A stretch of 64,000 nucleotides of DNA, taken from Bacillus vallismortis. Its GTDB lineage: Bacteria > Bacillota > Bacilli > Bacillales > Bacillaceae. The notes under the pieces were generated by a model. It saw nothing but the letters and a program-made list of their open reading frames with translations, ran no database searches and was not told the DNA's origin. The stretch is from the NCBI RefSeq assembly GCF_004116955.1, contig NZ_CP026362.1:660501-724500 (forward strand), in the 5' to 3' direction. A program made the position numbers and the translations under genes. Positions 39,677 through 48,874 of this stretch are shown here, one piece after another. How positions within the stretch are numbered: position 1 is the stretch's first letter; every line of letters starts with the position of its first letter.

Positions 39677-40285
39677 ATGTCTGGGAACAGAGAGTTTTAT
39701 TTTCGAAGATTGCATTCCTTGCTTGGCGTCATACCGGTCGGCATCTTTCTCATTCAGCATTTAGTCGTCAACCAGTTTGCTGCAAGGGGCGCTGAAGCAT
39801 TCAATAGTGCTGCGCATTTTATGGATAGTCTGCCTTTCAGGTATGCCTTGGAAATTTTTATTATTTTCTTACCATTAATTTATCATGCAATTTATGGTGT
39901 GTACATAGCGTTTACTGCAAAAAATAACGCAGGTCAATACAGCTATATGAGAAATTGGCTCTTTGTCCTGCAGCGTGTAACCGGTATCATCACCCTCATT
40001 TTCGTCAGCTGGCATGTGTGGGAAACCCGTATTGCAGCGCAAATGGGCGCTGAGGTCAACTTTGACATGATGGCGAATATTTTGAGCTCTCCGGCTATGC
40101 TTGGCTTCTACATTGTCGGTGTCTTATCAACGATTTTCCACTTCTCGAACGGTTTATGGTCGTTCGCTGTTACATGGGGCATCACGGTAACGCCTCGTTC
40201 TCAAAGAATTTCGACTTACGTTACGCTGATTATTTTTGTTGCACTGTCTTACGTAGGCTTAAAAGCGATTTTTGCATTTGTATAA
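39677..40285 (+). CDS. sdhC: Succinate dehydrogenase cytochrome b558 subunit
   Basis: The membrane anchor of complex II, binding two haems b and passing electrons to menaquinone. The 202-residue protein has five membrane spans, with the expected haem-ligand histidines, for example H28 in FLIQHLVVNQF and others in ISWHVW-type (VSWHVWE) and FHFSNG segments. ATG 39677 follows a GGGGG ribosome site. sdhA and sdhB follow in the same operon. Confidence 0.95.
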   Translation: MSGNREFYFRRLHSLLGVIPVGIFLIQHLVVNQFAARGAEAFNSAAHFMDSLPFRYALEIFIIFLPLIYHAIYGVYIAFTAKNNAGQYSYMRNWLFVLQRVTGIITLIFVSWHVWETRIAAQMGAEVNFDMMANILSSPAMLGFYIVGVLSTIFHFSNGLWSFAVTWGITVTPRSQRISTYVTLIIFVALSYVGLKAIFAFV

Positions 40286-40318
40286 GAGTACTAGATTACT
40301 AGAGGGAGAGGGGCTATC

Positions 40319-42079
40319 ATGAGTCAATCAAGCATTATCGTAGTCGGCGGGGGTCTTGCCGGCCTCATGGCGACAATTAAAGCAGCGGAATCAGGAATGG
40401 CGGTTAAGCTTTTTTCCATCGTTCCTGTCAAACGGTCTCATTCGGTTTGCGCGCAAGGCGGCATAAATGGAGCGGTCAATACTAAAGGGGAAGGCGACTC
40501 TCCATGGGAGCATTTTGATGACACTGTGTACGGGGGAGACTTTCTTGCGAACCAGCCGCCGGTCAAAGCGATGTGTGACGCGGCGCCTTCTATCATCCAC
40601 TTATTAGACCGTATGGGCGTCATGTTTAACCGGACGCCAGAAGGCCTGCTTGACTTCCGCCGATTCGGAGGCACACAGCACCACAGAACTGCTTATGCGG
40701 GTGCGACAACGGGGCAGCAGCTGCTTTACGCACTGGACGAGCAAGTGCGCAGGTACGAAGTTGCGGGTCTGGTTACAAAATACGAAGGCTGGGAATTCCT
40801 TGGCGCTGTATTGGATGACGACAAAACCTGCCGCGGAATTGTTGCGCAAAACCTGACAAACATGCAAATTGAATCCTTCCGTTCAGACGCTGTAATTATG
40901 GCGACGGGCGGACCGGGAATTATTTTTGGAAAATCGACGAACTCCATGATTAATACAGGGTCTGCAGCTTCGATCGTTTATCAGCAGGGAGCGTATTATG
41001 CAAACGGAGAATTCATTCAAATCCACCCGACAGCCATACCGGGCGATGACAAGCTAAGACTGATGAGTGAATCGGCGCGCGGTGAAGGCGGACGCGTGTG
41101 GACATATAAAGACGGAAAGCCGTGGTACTTCCTGGAAGAGAAATACCCGGCATACGGGAATCTGGTGCCGCGTGATATTGCGACACGCGAAATATTTGAT
41201 GTGTGTGTCAACCAGAAACTCGGCATTAACGGCGAAAACATGGTGTATCTCGATCTTTCTCATAAAGATCCGAAAGAGCTTGACATTAAGCTCGGCGGCA
41301 TCATTGAGATTTATGAGAAATTCATGGGAGACGACCCGCGTAAGCTTCCAATGAAAATCTTCCCGGCGGTTCATTACTCAATGGGCGGATTATGGGTGGA
41401 TTACGATCAAATGACGAACATCCCGGGACTGTTTGCAGCCGGGGAATGTGATTACTCTATGCACGGCGGCAACCGCTTGGGGGCAAACTCCCTGCTCTCC
41501 GCGATATACGGAGGAATGGTGGCCGGACCGAATGCGGTGAAATATGTAAACGGCTTAGAATCTTCAGCAGAAGACATGTCTTCCTCTTTATTCGACGCTC
41601 ACGTCAAAAAAGAAGAAGAAAAATGGGCTGAGATTATGAGTATGGACGGAACAGAAAATGCCTATGTTCTTCACAAAGAGCTTGGTGAGTGGATGACGGC
41701 GAACGTCACGGTTGTCCGCCATAACGACAAGCTATTGAAAACGGATGACAAAATTCAGGAATTAATGGAGCGGTTTAAAAAGATTAACATCAATGATACG
41801 ACGAAATGGAGCAACCAAGGGGCGATGTTCACACGCCAGCTCTCGAACATGCTTCAGCTTGCGAGAGTGGTTACCCTTGGCGCTTACAACCGCAATGAAA
41901 GCAGGGGCGCCCATTATAAACCGGATTATCCTGAACGTAATGATGATGAATGGCTCAAAACAACAATAGCTAAACATGTAAGCCCGTATGAAGCGCCGGA
42001 ATTTGAATATCAGGATGTCGATGTCTCACTGATAACGCCTCGGAAACGGGATTACTCGAAGAAGAAGGTGGCGAAATAA
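40319..42079 (+). CDS. sdhA: Succinate dehydrogenase flavoprotein subunit
   Basis: Oxidises succinate to fumarate with covalently bound FAD. It has 586 residues. The N-terminal Rossmann motif is VVGGGLAGLMATIKAAE (about residue 7). The FAD-attachment histidine is in KRSHSVCAQGGINGA (about 41), the active-site histidine is in QIHPTAIPG, and the C-terminal NRLGANSLL is present. 33 bp after sdhC. Confidence 0.97.
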   Translation: MSQSSIIVVGGGLAGLMATIKAAESGMAVKLFSIVPVKRSHSVCAQGGINGAVNTKGEGDSPWEHFDDTVYGGDFLANQPPVKAMCDAAPSIIHLLDRMGVMFNRTPEGLLDFRRFGGTQHHRTAYAGATTGQQLLYALDEQVRRYEVAGLVTKYEGWEFLGAVLDDDKTCRGIVAQNLTNMQIESFRSDAVIMATGGPGIIFGKSTNSMINTGSAASIVYQQGAYYANGEFIQIHPTAIPGDDKLRLMSESARGEGGRVWTYKDGKPWYFLEEKYPAYGNLVPRDIATREIFDVCVNQKLGINGENMVYLDLSHKDPKELDIKLGGIIEIYEKFMGDDPRKLPMKIFPAVHYSMGGLWVDYDQMTNIPGLFAAGECDYSMHGGNRLGANSLLSAIYGGMVAGPNAVKYVNGLESSAEDMSSSLFDAHVKKEEEKWAEIMSMDGTENAYVLHKELGEWMTANVTVVRHNDKLLKTDDKIQELMERFKKININDTTKWSNQGAMFTRQLSNMLQLARVVTLGAYNRNESRGAHYKPDYPERNDDEWLKTTIAKHVSPYEAPEFEYQDVDVSLITPRKRDYSKKKVAK

Positions 42080-42081
42080 TC

Positions 42082-42843
42082 ATGAGTGAACAAAAAACGA
42101 TACGATTTATTATCACACGGCAAGATACAACCGACAGCACGCCTTACGATGAAGAATTTGAGGTACCATACCGCCCAAACCTTAATGTCATTTCCGCACT
42201 GATGGAAATTCGCCGGAATCCGGTTAACGTGAAAGGTGAAAAGACAACCCCTGTCACATGGGATATGAACTGTCTTGAAGAAGTATGCGGCGCATGTTCA
42301 ATGGTCATAAACGGAAAACCCCGCCAATCTTGTACGGCGCTTATCGACCAGCTTGAACAGCCGATCCGCTTAAAACCGATGAAAACTTTCCCGGTCGTGC
42401 GTGATTTGCAGGTTGACCGGAGCAGAATGTTTGATTCATTGAAAAAAGTAAAAGCCTGGATACCGATTGACGGTACGTATGATTTGGGACCGGGGCCGAG
42501 AATGCCGGAAAAACGCCGTCAATGGGCATATGAATTATCAAAATGCATGACGTGCGGCGTCTGCCTCGAAGCCTGCCCGAATGTGAACAGCAAATCGAAG
42601 TTCATGGGGCCGGCACCGATGTCTCAAGTCCGCCTGTTTAACGCCCATCCGACAGGCGCCATGAATAAATCTGACCGATTAGAAGCACTGATGGATGACG
42701 GCGGCCTTGCAGATTGCGGAAACTCGCAAAACTGCGTTCAGTCCTGCCCGAAAGGCATCCCGCTCACCACTTCGATTGCAGCCTTAAACAGAGATACAAA
42801 CTTACAAGCGTTCCGTAATTTCTTCGGAAGCGACAGAGTATAA
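42082..42843 (+). CDS. sdhB: Succinate dehydrogenase iron-sulfur subunit
   Basis: Carries electrons from FAD to haem through 2Fe-2S, 4Fe-4S and 3Fe-4S centres. The 253-residue protein shows CLEEVCGACSMVINGKPRQSC-type ligands (CGACSM near residue 71), CMTCGVCLEACP (about 155) and CGNSQNCVQSCPKG (about 213). It starts two bases after the sdhA stop. Its terminator is interrupted by a repeat element. Confidence 0.97.
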   Translation: MSEQKTIRFIITRQDTTDSTPYDEEFEVPYRPNLNVISALMEIRRNPVNVKGEKTTPVTWDMNCLEEVCGACSMVINGKPRQSCTALIDQLEQPIRLKPMKTFPVVRDLQVDRSRMFDSLKKVKAWIPIDGTYDLGPGPRMPEKRRQWAYELSKCMTCGVCLEACPNVNSKSKFMGPAPMSQVRLFNAHPTGAMNKSDRLEALMDDGGLADCGNSQNCVQSCPKGIPLTTSIAALNRDTNLQAFRNFFGSDRV

Positions 42844-42850
42844 GAAGAAA

Positions 42851-42876
42851 AAACCTCTTCCGCATGGGAGAGGTTT
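42851..42876 (+). terminator. sdhB terminator hairpin, first copy (no U tract)
   Basis: AAACCTCT and AGAGGTTT pair around a 10-base loop. This 26-bp unit is repeated perfectly at 43053-43078, where it is followed by the T tract. Only the distal copy is a complete intrinsic terminator. Confidence 0.85.
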
Positions 42877-43052
42877 CAGACTGTAGACAAAGTCATAAAA
42901 CGGTTTTCGTTTTATGACTTTGTCATCTTTTCAGCGTGATTGAAAACCCTTGAAGTCTAGGAAGGGCGAGCATCGGAGCACAGCGAATGTAGGGATTCGT
43001 GAGCACCGACGCGCAGGCCTGACAACGAATGCGAGGGTTTGTCGACACGCTG
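42877..43052 (-). repeat. Terminator-associated repeat element, copy B
   Basis: A 176-bp core inserted between two perfect 26-bp copies of the sdhB terminator hairpin (42851-42876 and 43053-43078). Read on the minus strand it matches copy A at 14849-15026 over its whole length. The ends form imperfect 12-bp inverted repeats (CAGCGTGTCGAC / CAGACTGTAGAC). It contains a perfect 17-bp hairpin at 42886-42924. No ORF of note. In both copies the hairpin end lies next to the upstream gene. Confidence 0.92.
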
Positions 43053-43078
43053 AAACCTCTTCCGCATGGGAGAGGTTT
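43053..43078 (+). terminator. sdhB terminator hairpin, second copy (with U tract)
   Basis: Identical to 42851-42876 and continued by a T run to 43081, so it is probably the working terminator of sdhCAB. Confidence 0.88.
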
Positions 43079-43103
43079 TTTAACCATAAGGAGATGAGTA
43101 AAG

Positions 43104-43547
43104 ATGAAGATTCCCGCTTATATTGACATGCCGTTTCAAGAATGGAAGTCGTCCTTTTCTTTTTTTTATCAGGTATCCGTGCGATTTTCCGAGACGGACA
43201 TGTTTGGACACATGAATAATGTGACACCTTTTATATACTTTGAGGAGGCGCGGATTTCTTATTTTAAAAAGCTGAATATGATGAATGAAAACAAACAGAC
43301 CATAACGGTCGTGGCAAGCCAGCAATGCGATTATCTGCGCCAAGTCATGCCTTATGAAGAGCTGCGCATCTATGTGAAAACAAGCGCCGTCGGCAGCTCA
43401 TCCCTTACCTTGCATTATCTCGGAGAGAACCGCAAAGGCGAACCGTGCTTCACCGGAGCCGTTGTGATGGTCCAAGTCTCAAAGGAAAGCGGCAGGGCTG
43501 TCAGCTGGACAGATGAGGAGAAAGAAACGCTGCTCCCTGCACCATAA
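43104..43547 (+). CDS. ysmA: Hotdog-fold acyl-CoA thioesterase
   Basis: A 147-residue protein of the 4-hydroxybenzoyl-CoA thioesterase type. The motif FSETDMFGHMNNVTPFIYFEEAR (here TDMFGHMNNV near residue 33) holds the conserved Asp/His/Asn catalytic region. The physiological substrate is unknown. AAGGAG lies before ATG 43104. It stands alone between the sdh terminator and gerE. Confidence 0.85.
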   Translation: MKIPAYIDMPFQEWKSSFSFFYQVSVRFSETDMFGHMNNVTPFIYFEEARISYFKKLNMMNENKQTITVVASQQCDYLRQVMPYEELRIYVKTSAVGSSSLTLHYLGENRKGEPCFTGAVVMVQVSKESGRAVSWTDEEKETLLPAP

Positions 43548-43568
43548 ACTAATTCTCTTGTAAACGTC

Positions 43569-43596
43569 ACCTCCCGTGCCCTTCTTACATAAGATA
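43569..43596 (+). promoter_or_regulatory. SigK promoter of gerE
   Basis: AC (43569-43570), 17 bp, then CATAAGATA (43588-43596) matches the SigK consensus AC-N17-CATANNNTA exactly. Mother-cell expression of gerE by SigK is established. Confidence 0.85.
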
Positions 43597-43662
43597 TCTT
43601 GACTATATCAAAACCCATTCGTTTCTGATTCGCTCTCACCTTAGCAAGGAGGGTTACAATAC

Positions 43663-43887
43663 TTGAAGGAGAAAGAATTTCAATCGAAGCCGCTGCTAAC
43701 GAAAAGAGAAAGAGAAGTGTTCGAATTGCTCGTTCAAGATAAGACAACAAAGGAGATTGCAAGCGAGCTATTTATCAGTGAGAAAACCGTTCGAAACCAT
43801 ATTTCAAATGCCATGCAGAAATTGGGTGTGAAAGGGCGTTCGCAAGCCGTTGTTGAGCTTCTTAGAATGGGTGAACTAGAGCTTTAA
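43663..43887 (+). CDS. gerE: Spore coat transcription factor GerE
   Basis: A 74-residue LuxR-type DNA-binding protein without a receiver domain. It regulates late SigK-dependent coat genes in the mother cell. The helix-turn-helix is in [20 protein letters not shown] (residues 28-47). The start is TTG 43663 after AAGGAGGG, as in known GerE. A hairpin with GGAAGGAGCC follows at 43895-43922. Confidence 0.97.
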   Translation: MKEKEFQSKPLLTKREREVFELLVQDKTTKEIASELFISEKTVRNHISNAMQKLGVKGRSQAVVELLRMGELEL

Positions 43888-44138
43888 TCCTTGCCGGTAT
43901 TCCTTCTTTCAGGAAGGAGCCGGTTATTCCTGTTTGTTCGTCACGTTCTCAAACCGTGTTTGGCTTGCTATGCAAAAAGTTGGATGGCAACGGATAGAGC
44001 AATACATGTTTCTGTTTGGTGTTGTTTGCCTAAAGTCCTCCATTTCTCTTGCGGAGTCTTGCATTTTCTTCAAAAAAGAAGGAAAATAGACACGGAACGC
44101 TTTTGTGCGTAAGAGATCCTTGAGTGAGGGATGGACAA

Positions 44139-44579
44139 ATGACATCAAAACATTTGGAGTATGTTGCGGATATAGAAAAGTCACTCCGCCACATTGCCGC
44201 GATCATTAAGCAAAAAGGACGAGAAATCCTTAACCAATATGCGATTACGCCGCCGCAATTTGTCGGCCTGCAATGGCTTTATGAATTGGGAGATATGACA
44301 ATCGGCGAACTGTCGGGTAAAATGTATCTGGCATGCAGCACAACAACGGACTTAATCGACCGCATGCAGAAAAATGACCTTGTCGAGCGGGTCAAGGACC
44401 CGGCGGACAGACGTGTCGTCCGGATACATCTGCTGCCAGAAGGAGAGCGGATTATCCAAGAGGTCATTACAAAAAGGCAGGAATACCTGCGTGATATGTT
44501 CGAAACGTTTACAGATGAAGAAGTAGCCATCTTCGAAAAATCATTGATGAAACTGCAGCATGAAATGAAGAGAAAATGA
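44139..44579 (+). CDS. ysmB: MarR-family transcriptional regulator
   Basis: A 146-residue winged-helix MarR protein: dimerisation helix at the N-terminus, recognition region [21 protein letters not shown] (about residues 55-75), and wing [17 protein letters not shown]. Target genes unknown. ATG 44139 (MTSKHLEY) lies eight bases after GAGGGA and is preferred over GTG 44124. racE starts seven bases after the stop, so the two are cotranscribed. The 250 bp upstream of it hold no other gene. Confidence 0.9.
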   Translation: MTSKHLEYVADIEKSLRHIAAIIKQKGREILNQYAITPPQFVGLQWLYELGDMTIGELSGKMYLACSTTTDLIDRMQKNDLVERVKDPADRRVVRIHLLPEGERIIQEVITKRQEYLRDMFETFTDEEVAIFEKSLMKLQHEMKRK

Positions 44580-44586
44580 GGCGATT

Positions 44587-45405
44587 TTGTTGGAGCAACC
44601 AATAGGAGTCATTGATTCCGGGGTTGGCGGTTTAACCGTTGCAAAGGAAATCATGAGACAGCTACCAAAAGAAAATATTATCTACGTCGGGGATACGAAA
44701 CGGTGTCCGTACGGGCCGCGTCCTGAAGAAGAAGTGCTTCAATACACGTGGGAGCTGACGAATTATCTACTTGAAAACCACCATATTAAAATGCTCGTGA
44801 TCGCCTGCAACACAGCAACAGCGATCGCATTGGAAGACATCCGGCGCAGCGTCGGCATCCCTGTGGTCGGAGTCATTCAGCCGGGTGCGAGAGCAGCGAT
44901 AAAAATGACGGAAAATCAGCATATCGGTGTCATTGGCACGGAAAATACGATGAAGAGCAACGCGTACGAAGAGGCGCTTTTGGCATTAAATCCTGATCTG
45001 AAGGTTGAGAACCTTGCCTGTCCGCTCCTTGTGCCTTTTGTGGAAAGCGGGAAGTTTCTTGACAAAACAGCAGACGAGATTGTCAAAACATCGCTGTATC
45101 CGTTAAAAGACACATCGATTGATTCGCTGATTTTAGGCTGCACCCACTATCCTATCTTAAAAGATTCCATTCAGAGATATATGGGAGAACACGTAAATAT
45201 GATTTCGTCCGGCGATGAAACAGCCCGGGAAGTCAGCACAATTCTTTCATATAAAGGGCTGCTGAACCAGTCTTCGGTTGCCCCGAATCATCAGTTCCTG
45301 ACAACCGGAGCGCGTGATCAGTTTGCGAAAATCGCAGACGACTGGTTTGGCCATGGGGTGGGCCATGTGGAATGCATCTCACTGCAAGAACCGATTAGAA
45401 AATAG
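44587..45405 (+). CDS. racE: Glutamate racemase
   Basis: Interconverts L- and D-glutamate, providing D-Glu for peptidoglycan. A 272-residue enzyme with the catalytic cysteines in ACNTATAIA (about C74) and GCTHYPI (about C185), and the N-terminal DSGVGGLT. The start is TTG 44587, with the ribosome site ATGAGGCG overlapping the ysmB stop; the adjacent TTG 44590 is possible. Confidence 0.95.
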   Translation: MLEQPIGVIDSGVGGLTVAKEIMRQLPKENIIYVGDTKRCPYGPRPEEEVLQYTWELTNYLLENHHIKMLVIACNTATAIALEDIRRSVGIPVVGVIQPGARAAIKMTENQHIGVIGTENTMKSNAYEEALLALNPDLKVENLACPLLVPFVESGKFLDKTADEIVKTSLYPLKDTSIDSLILGCTHYPILKDSIQRYMGEHVNMISSGDETAREVSTILSYKGLLNQSSVAPNHQFLTTGARDQFAKIADDWFGHGVGHVECISLQEPIRK

Positions 45406-45412
45406 CTTTGAC

Positions 45413-45438
45413 CCGCAACGTCTTGTTGCGGTTTTTTT
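45413..45438 (+). terminator. racE terminator
   Basis: CCGCAAC and GTTGCGG form a 7-bp stem with a 5-base loop and a run of seven T. Confidence 0.88.
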
Positions 45439-45519
45439 CTGTTTTGCCGGAATTCTTCGGTCTATTTCCAAATAAGGCTCGTATACATAATAGTACAAAC
45501 AGCCTTAGGAGGGAAAAGT

Positions 45520-46620
45520 ATGCTGAAAAAAGGACCTGCAGTCATTGGTGCCACTTGTCTCACCTCTGCCCTGCTTTTATCCGGATGCGGTTTGTTCCAA
45601 TCTGATAAGGCAGCCGAGGAAATTGATCCGCCTCAAGACGTTACATACGTGAACGATGAAGCGGGGGCCGATTCAAATACAACAGCAGCCGAAAAAGCAG
45701 AAAGTAAAAAAAACGATACCGCCAAAGCGGATCAAGTCTCATCTACAGTCATGAGGGAGCTTTATCTCATTGATAAAAACGGGTACGTTGTTGCGCAAAC
45801 GCTGCCTCTTCCGAAAAGTGAAGGCACGGCTAAGCAGGCACTTGAATACCTCGTTCAGGGCGGGCCGGTGTCAGAAATTCTTCCGAATGGCTTCAGAGCC
45901 GTATTGCCGGCTGACACAACTGTTAACGTTGACATCAAAAAAGACGGCACAGCAATAGCGGATTTCTCTAATGAATTTAAAAATTATAAGAAGGAAGACG
46001 AGCAGAAAATTGTTCAATCCGTGACGTGGACACTGACGCAATTCAGCTCGATAGATAAAGTGAAGCTGAGAATAAACGGCCATGAACTGAAGGAGATGCC
46101 TGTAGGAGGCACGCCAATCTCAGATGATTTAAGCCGTAAAGACGGGATTAATATGGAAACATCAGGCGTAAATGATCTCACCGCAACACATCCGCTCACC
46201 GTTTATTATTTGGCGGAAAACGAAGACAGTGAGTATTATGTGCCGGTGACAAAACGGATCGACAATTCGGAAAAAGACGACATCACAGCAGCAATCAATG
46301 AATTGGCTAAAGGCCCTAGCAAGGTGAGCGGGCTGTTAACAGATTTCAGTGATGACGTAAAGCTGGTCAGCAAACCGAAAATCAAAGACGGACGCGTGAC
46401 GTTAGATTTCAATCAATCCATATTCGGCAGCGCGGATGAAAAGACAAAAATGATTTCTTCAGAAGTGCTGAACAGCATTGTGCTGACGTTAACAGAACAG
46501 CCGGATGTAAAGAGCGTTTCCGTCAAAGTAAACGGGAAATCGGAGCTTGTCAATGAAAAAGGCGAAAAGCTCACAGAACCGGTCTCCAGACCTTCTCAAG
46601 TGAATACGGGTAGTTTTTAA
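45520..46620 (+). CDS. gerM: Spore germination lipoprotein GerM
   Basis: A 366-residue lipoprotein needed for normal sporulation and germination; it bridges SpoIIIAG/SpoIIQ-type complexes at the forespore boundary in B. subtilis. The lipobox LLLSGC places the lipidated Cys near residue 23. An acidic linker is followed by two GerMN domains (about 75-200 and 225-345). TAGGAGGG lies before ATG 45520. Confidence 0.94.
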   Translation: MLKKGPAVIGATCLTSALLLSGCGLFQSDKAAEEIDPPQDVTYVNDEAGADSNTTAAEKAESKKNDTAKADQVSSTVMRELYLIDKNGYVVAQTLPLPKSEGTAKQALEYLVQGGPVSEILPNGFRAVLPADTTVNVDIKKDGTAIADFSNEFKNYKKEDEQKIVQSVTWTLTQFSSIDKVKLRINGHELKEMPVGGTPISDDLSRKDGINMETSGVNDLTATHPLTVYYLAENEDSEYYVPVTKRIDNSEKDDITAAINELAKGPSKVSGLLTDFSDDVKLVSKPKIKDGRVTLDFNQSIFGSADEKTKMISSEVLNSIVLTLTEQPDVKSVSVKVNGKSELVNEKGEKLTEPVSRPSQVNTGSF

Positions 46621-46642
46621 ATTGAAATTTTTGATATACTAG

Positions 46643-46681
46643 AAAGAAAGAGGTTAGCGTTCCGGCTGCCTCTTTCTTTAT
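46643..46681 (+). terminator. gerM terminator
   Basis: An 11-bp stem (AAAGAAAGAGG / CCTCTTTCTTT). An extended -10-like TGATATACT at 46632-46640 lies just before it and could start rph transcription. Confidence 0.75.
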
Positions 46682-46730
46682 TCAATTCCGGGACAAAAAT
46701 GGTTTATGTACATACAATCGGAGGTAAAAC

Positions 46731-47468
46731 ATGAGACATGACGGAAGACAACATGATGAGCTGCGCCCAATCACATTAGATTTGGATTTTATCAGCCATC
46801 CGGAAGGTTCTGTTCTAATAACAGCAGGAAATACAAAAGTAATCTGCAACGCGTCTGTGGAAGATCGCGTGCCGCCGTTTTTGCGGGGCGGAGGAAAAGG
46901 CTGGATTACAGCTGAATACAGCATGCTGCCGCGGGCAACAAACCAAAGAACGATCAGAGAATCTTCGAAGGGGAAAGTTTCCGGCAGAACAATGGAAATC
47001 CAGCGCCTGATCGGCCGCGCGCTTCGGGCAGTCGTAGATTTAGAAAAGCTCGGTGAACGGACGATTTGGATTGACTGTGATGTCATTCAGGCTGATGGCG
47101 GAACAAGAACCGCTTCTATTACAGGCGCATTTCTTGCCATGGCAATTGCGATTGGCAAGCTGCTCAAAGCGGGAACAATCAAGGCGAACCCGATCACTGA
47201 TTTTCTTGCAGCGATCTCTGTCGGAATTGATAAGGAACAGGGGATTTTGTTAGATTTAAATTATGAAGAAGATTCATCCGCTGAAGTGGACATGAATGTC
47301 ATTATGACAGGCAGCGGCCGTTTTGTTGAGCTGCAGGGAACCGGAGAAGAGGCGACGTTTTCACGGGATGATCTAAACGGTCTTCTCGGTCTTGCAGAAA
47401 AAGGCATTCAGGAACTGATTGATAAACAAAAAGAAGTGTTAGGTGATTCTCTGCCAGATTTGAAATAA
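46731..47468 (+). CDS. rph: Ribonuclease PH
   Basis: A phosphorolytic 3'-5' exoribonuclease that trims tRNA precursors. It has 245 residues, with the RNase PH signatures YSMLPRAT (about 63), [13 protein letters not shown] (about 86), [18 protein letters not shown] (about 113) and the C-terminal [10 protein letters not shown]. Full length, unlike the frameshifted rph of E. coli K-12. CGGAGG precedes the ATG. Confidence 0.96.
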   Translation: MRHDGRQHDELRPITLDLDFISHPEGSVLITAGNTKVICNASVEDRVPPFLRGGGKGWITAEYSMLPRATNQRTIRESSKGKVSGRTMEIQRLIGRALRAVVDLEKLGERTIWIDCDVIQADGGTRTASITGAFLAMAIAIGKLLKAGTIKANPITDFLAAISVGIDKEQGILLDLNYEEDSSAEVDMNVIMTGSGRFVELQGTGEEATFSRDDLNGLLGLAEKGIQELIDKQKEVLGDSLPDLK

Positions 47469-47489
47469 TGATAGAAAGGCTTGATCATC

Positions 47490-48077
47490 ATGAAAGAGGC
47501 AATCATTGCGACACATAATCCAGGAAAAGTGAAAGAATTTAAAGAAATCCTTGAACCAAAAGGCTATGATGTCAAATCGTTAGCTGACATCGGATACACA
47601 GAGGAGATCGAGGAAACAGGCCATACGTTTGAAGAGAATGCCGTTTTGAAAGCGGAAGCTGTTGCAAAAGCAGTGAATAAAATGGTGATTGCGGATGACT
47701 CCGGCCTGTCAATCGATAATCTTGGCGGCAGCCCCGGCGTTTACTCCGCGCGCTATGCAGGGGAACAGAAAGACGACCAGGCAAATATCGTTAAAGTGCT
47801 CGGCGAACTGAAAGGAATTGAAAAAGAACAGCGTACGGCCCGTTTTCGCTGCGCGCTGGCTGTGAGTATCCCTGGTGAAGAAACAAAAACAGTCGAAGGC
47901 CATGTGGAAGGGTATATTGCTGAAGAGCCGAGAGGAGAATACGGCTTTGGCTATGACCCAATCTTTATCGTGAAAGATAAAGATAAGACAATGGCTGAAC
48001 TGACAAGTGATGAAAAAAATAAAATCAGCCATAGGGCTGACGCGCTTAAAAAGCTGTCTAAGCTTTTAGAGGCATAA
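47490..48077 (+). CDS. rdgB: Non-canonical purine NTP pyrophosphatase
   Basis: Hydrolyses dITP/XTP and keeps deaminated purines out of DNA (ysnA in B. subtilis, Ham1 family). The 195-residue protein has the N-terminal [11 protein letters not shown], the acidic [12 protein letters not shown] (about 66), GYDPIF and SHRADAL near the end. ATG 47490 is favoured by GAAAGG ten bases upstream; TTG 47481 is too close to it. Confidence 0.94.
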   Translation: MKEAIIATHNPGKVKEFKEILEPKGYDVKSLADIGYTEEIEETGHTFEENAVLKAEAVAKAVNKMVIADDSGLSIDNLGGSPGVYSARYAGEQKDDQANIVKVLGELKGIEKEQRTARFRCALAVSIPGEETKTVEGHVEGYIAEEPRGEYGFGYDPIFIVKDKDKTMAELTSDEKNKISHRADALKKLSKLLEA

Positions 48078-48092
48078 GGAGGAAGCTTGTAC

Positions 48093-48602
48093 ATGAACGT
48101 GCTGATTATCAGTGACAGCCATGGGCTTGAAGAAGAACTCCAAACCATCGCGAAACGGCATGAAGCGGAAGTAGATCTCATGATTCATTGCGGAGACTCT
48201 GAACTCGAAACCGGGCATCCGGCATTGGATCCTTATAAGGTTGTAAAAGGCAATTGCGATTTTGCGGGCGATTTTAAGGACGAGCTTCTTTTGAATGCCG
48301 GTTCAAAAAAAATACTGGTCACACACGGCCATCTTCACGGTATAAAACAGACCTTGTTAAACGTATACTATCGGGCAGAGGAGCTCGGAGTGGATATGAT
48401 CTGTTTCGGGCATTCGCACATCGCGGGAAGCGAAGTGCTGCGCGGAAAGCTGATGATTAATCCCGGCAGCATCCGCCTTCCAAGGGTGCGCAGGACAGAA
48501 AGCTATGCTATACTGACTTTAGAAAATGATGCCGCAACAGTGCGTTTTTACGACCAAGCTGGCCATGAAATTGAGGATCTGCACAACCGTGTCACACTAT
48601 GA
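48093..48602 (+). CDS. ysnB: YfcE/MJ0936-type metallophosphoesterase
   Basis: A 169-residue calcineurin-like phosphodiesterase with all metal motifs: SDSHG (residue 7), HCGDSE, GNCD, THGHLHG and GHSHIAG. The substrate is unknown. AAGGAGG lies about ten bases before ATG 48093; TTG 48087 is an alternative. It is the third gene of rph-rdgB-ysnB. Confidence 0.9.
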   Translation: MNVLIISDSHGLEEELQTIAKRHEAEVDLMIHCGDSELETGHPALDPYKVVKGNCDFAGDFKDELLLNAGSKKILVTHGHLHGIKQTLLNVYYRAEELGVDMICFGHSHIAGSEVLRGKLMINPGSIRLPRVRRTESYAILTLENDAATVRFYDQAGHEIEDLHNRVTL

Positions 48603-48607
48603 AAATG

Positions 48608-48637
48608 TCATGAGGAAGAAAATTTTCTTCCTCATGA
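48608..48637. repeat. Perfect 30-bp palindrome after ysnB
   Basis: TCATGAGGAAGAAAA and its exact complement meet without a spacer, six bases after the ysnB stop. On the plus strand it is followed by seven A, not T, so it is not a standard intrinsic terminator for ysnB. Confidence 0.8.
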
Positions 48638-48656
48638 AAAAAATTCTAAAAAACCG

Positions 48657-48685
48657 TTGACTTATTGTTGCATCCCATATATAAT
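48657..48685 (+). promoter_or_regulatory. tRNA-Arg promoter
   Basis: TTGACT and TATAAT with a 17-bp spacer, 48 bp upstream of the tRNA. Confidence 0.88.
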
Positions 48686-48732
48686 AAATCTTGTCGCTGA
48701 TAGTTAAAGCGAAAAACGAAATAACAAAACAT

Positions 48733-48806
<74 letters not shown>

Positions 48807-48816
48807 TACCAAAAAG

Positions 48817-48833
48817 AAAAACCTCAAATCCTT
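48817..48833 (+). terminator. Left half of the tRNA terminator, split by the IS
   Basis: AACCTCAAATCC (48820-48831) is complementary to GGATTTGAGGTT at 50126-50137, which carries the T run. With the IS and one CTT removed the two arms form a 12-bp stem with a 5-base loop: an intrinsic terminator of the tRNA. Confidence 0.85.
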
Positions 48834-48874
48834 GGGACTGACCCCCGTTTTTAAGACAGGGATCAAAACACCTT

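Noticed and set aside
42851-43078. CRISPR or simple tandem repeat as an explanation of the duplicated hairpin
   Set aside because: There are only two units, the spacer is a multi-copy element with terminal inverted repeats, and the unit is a terminator.
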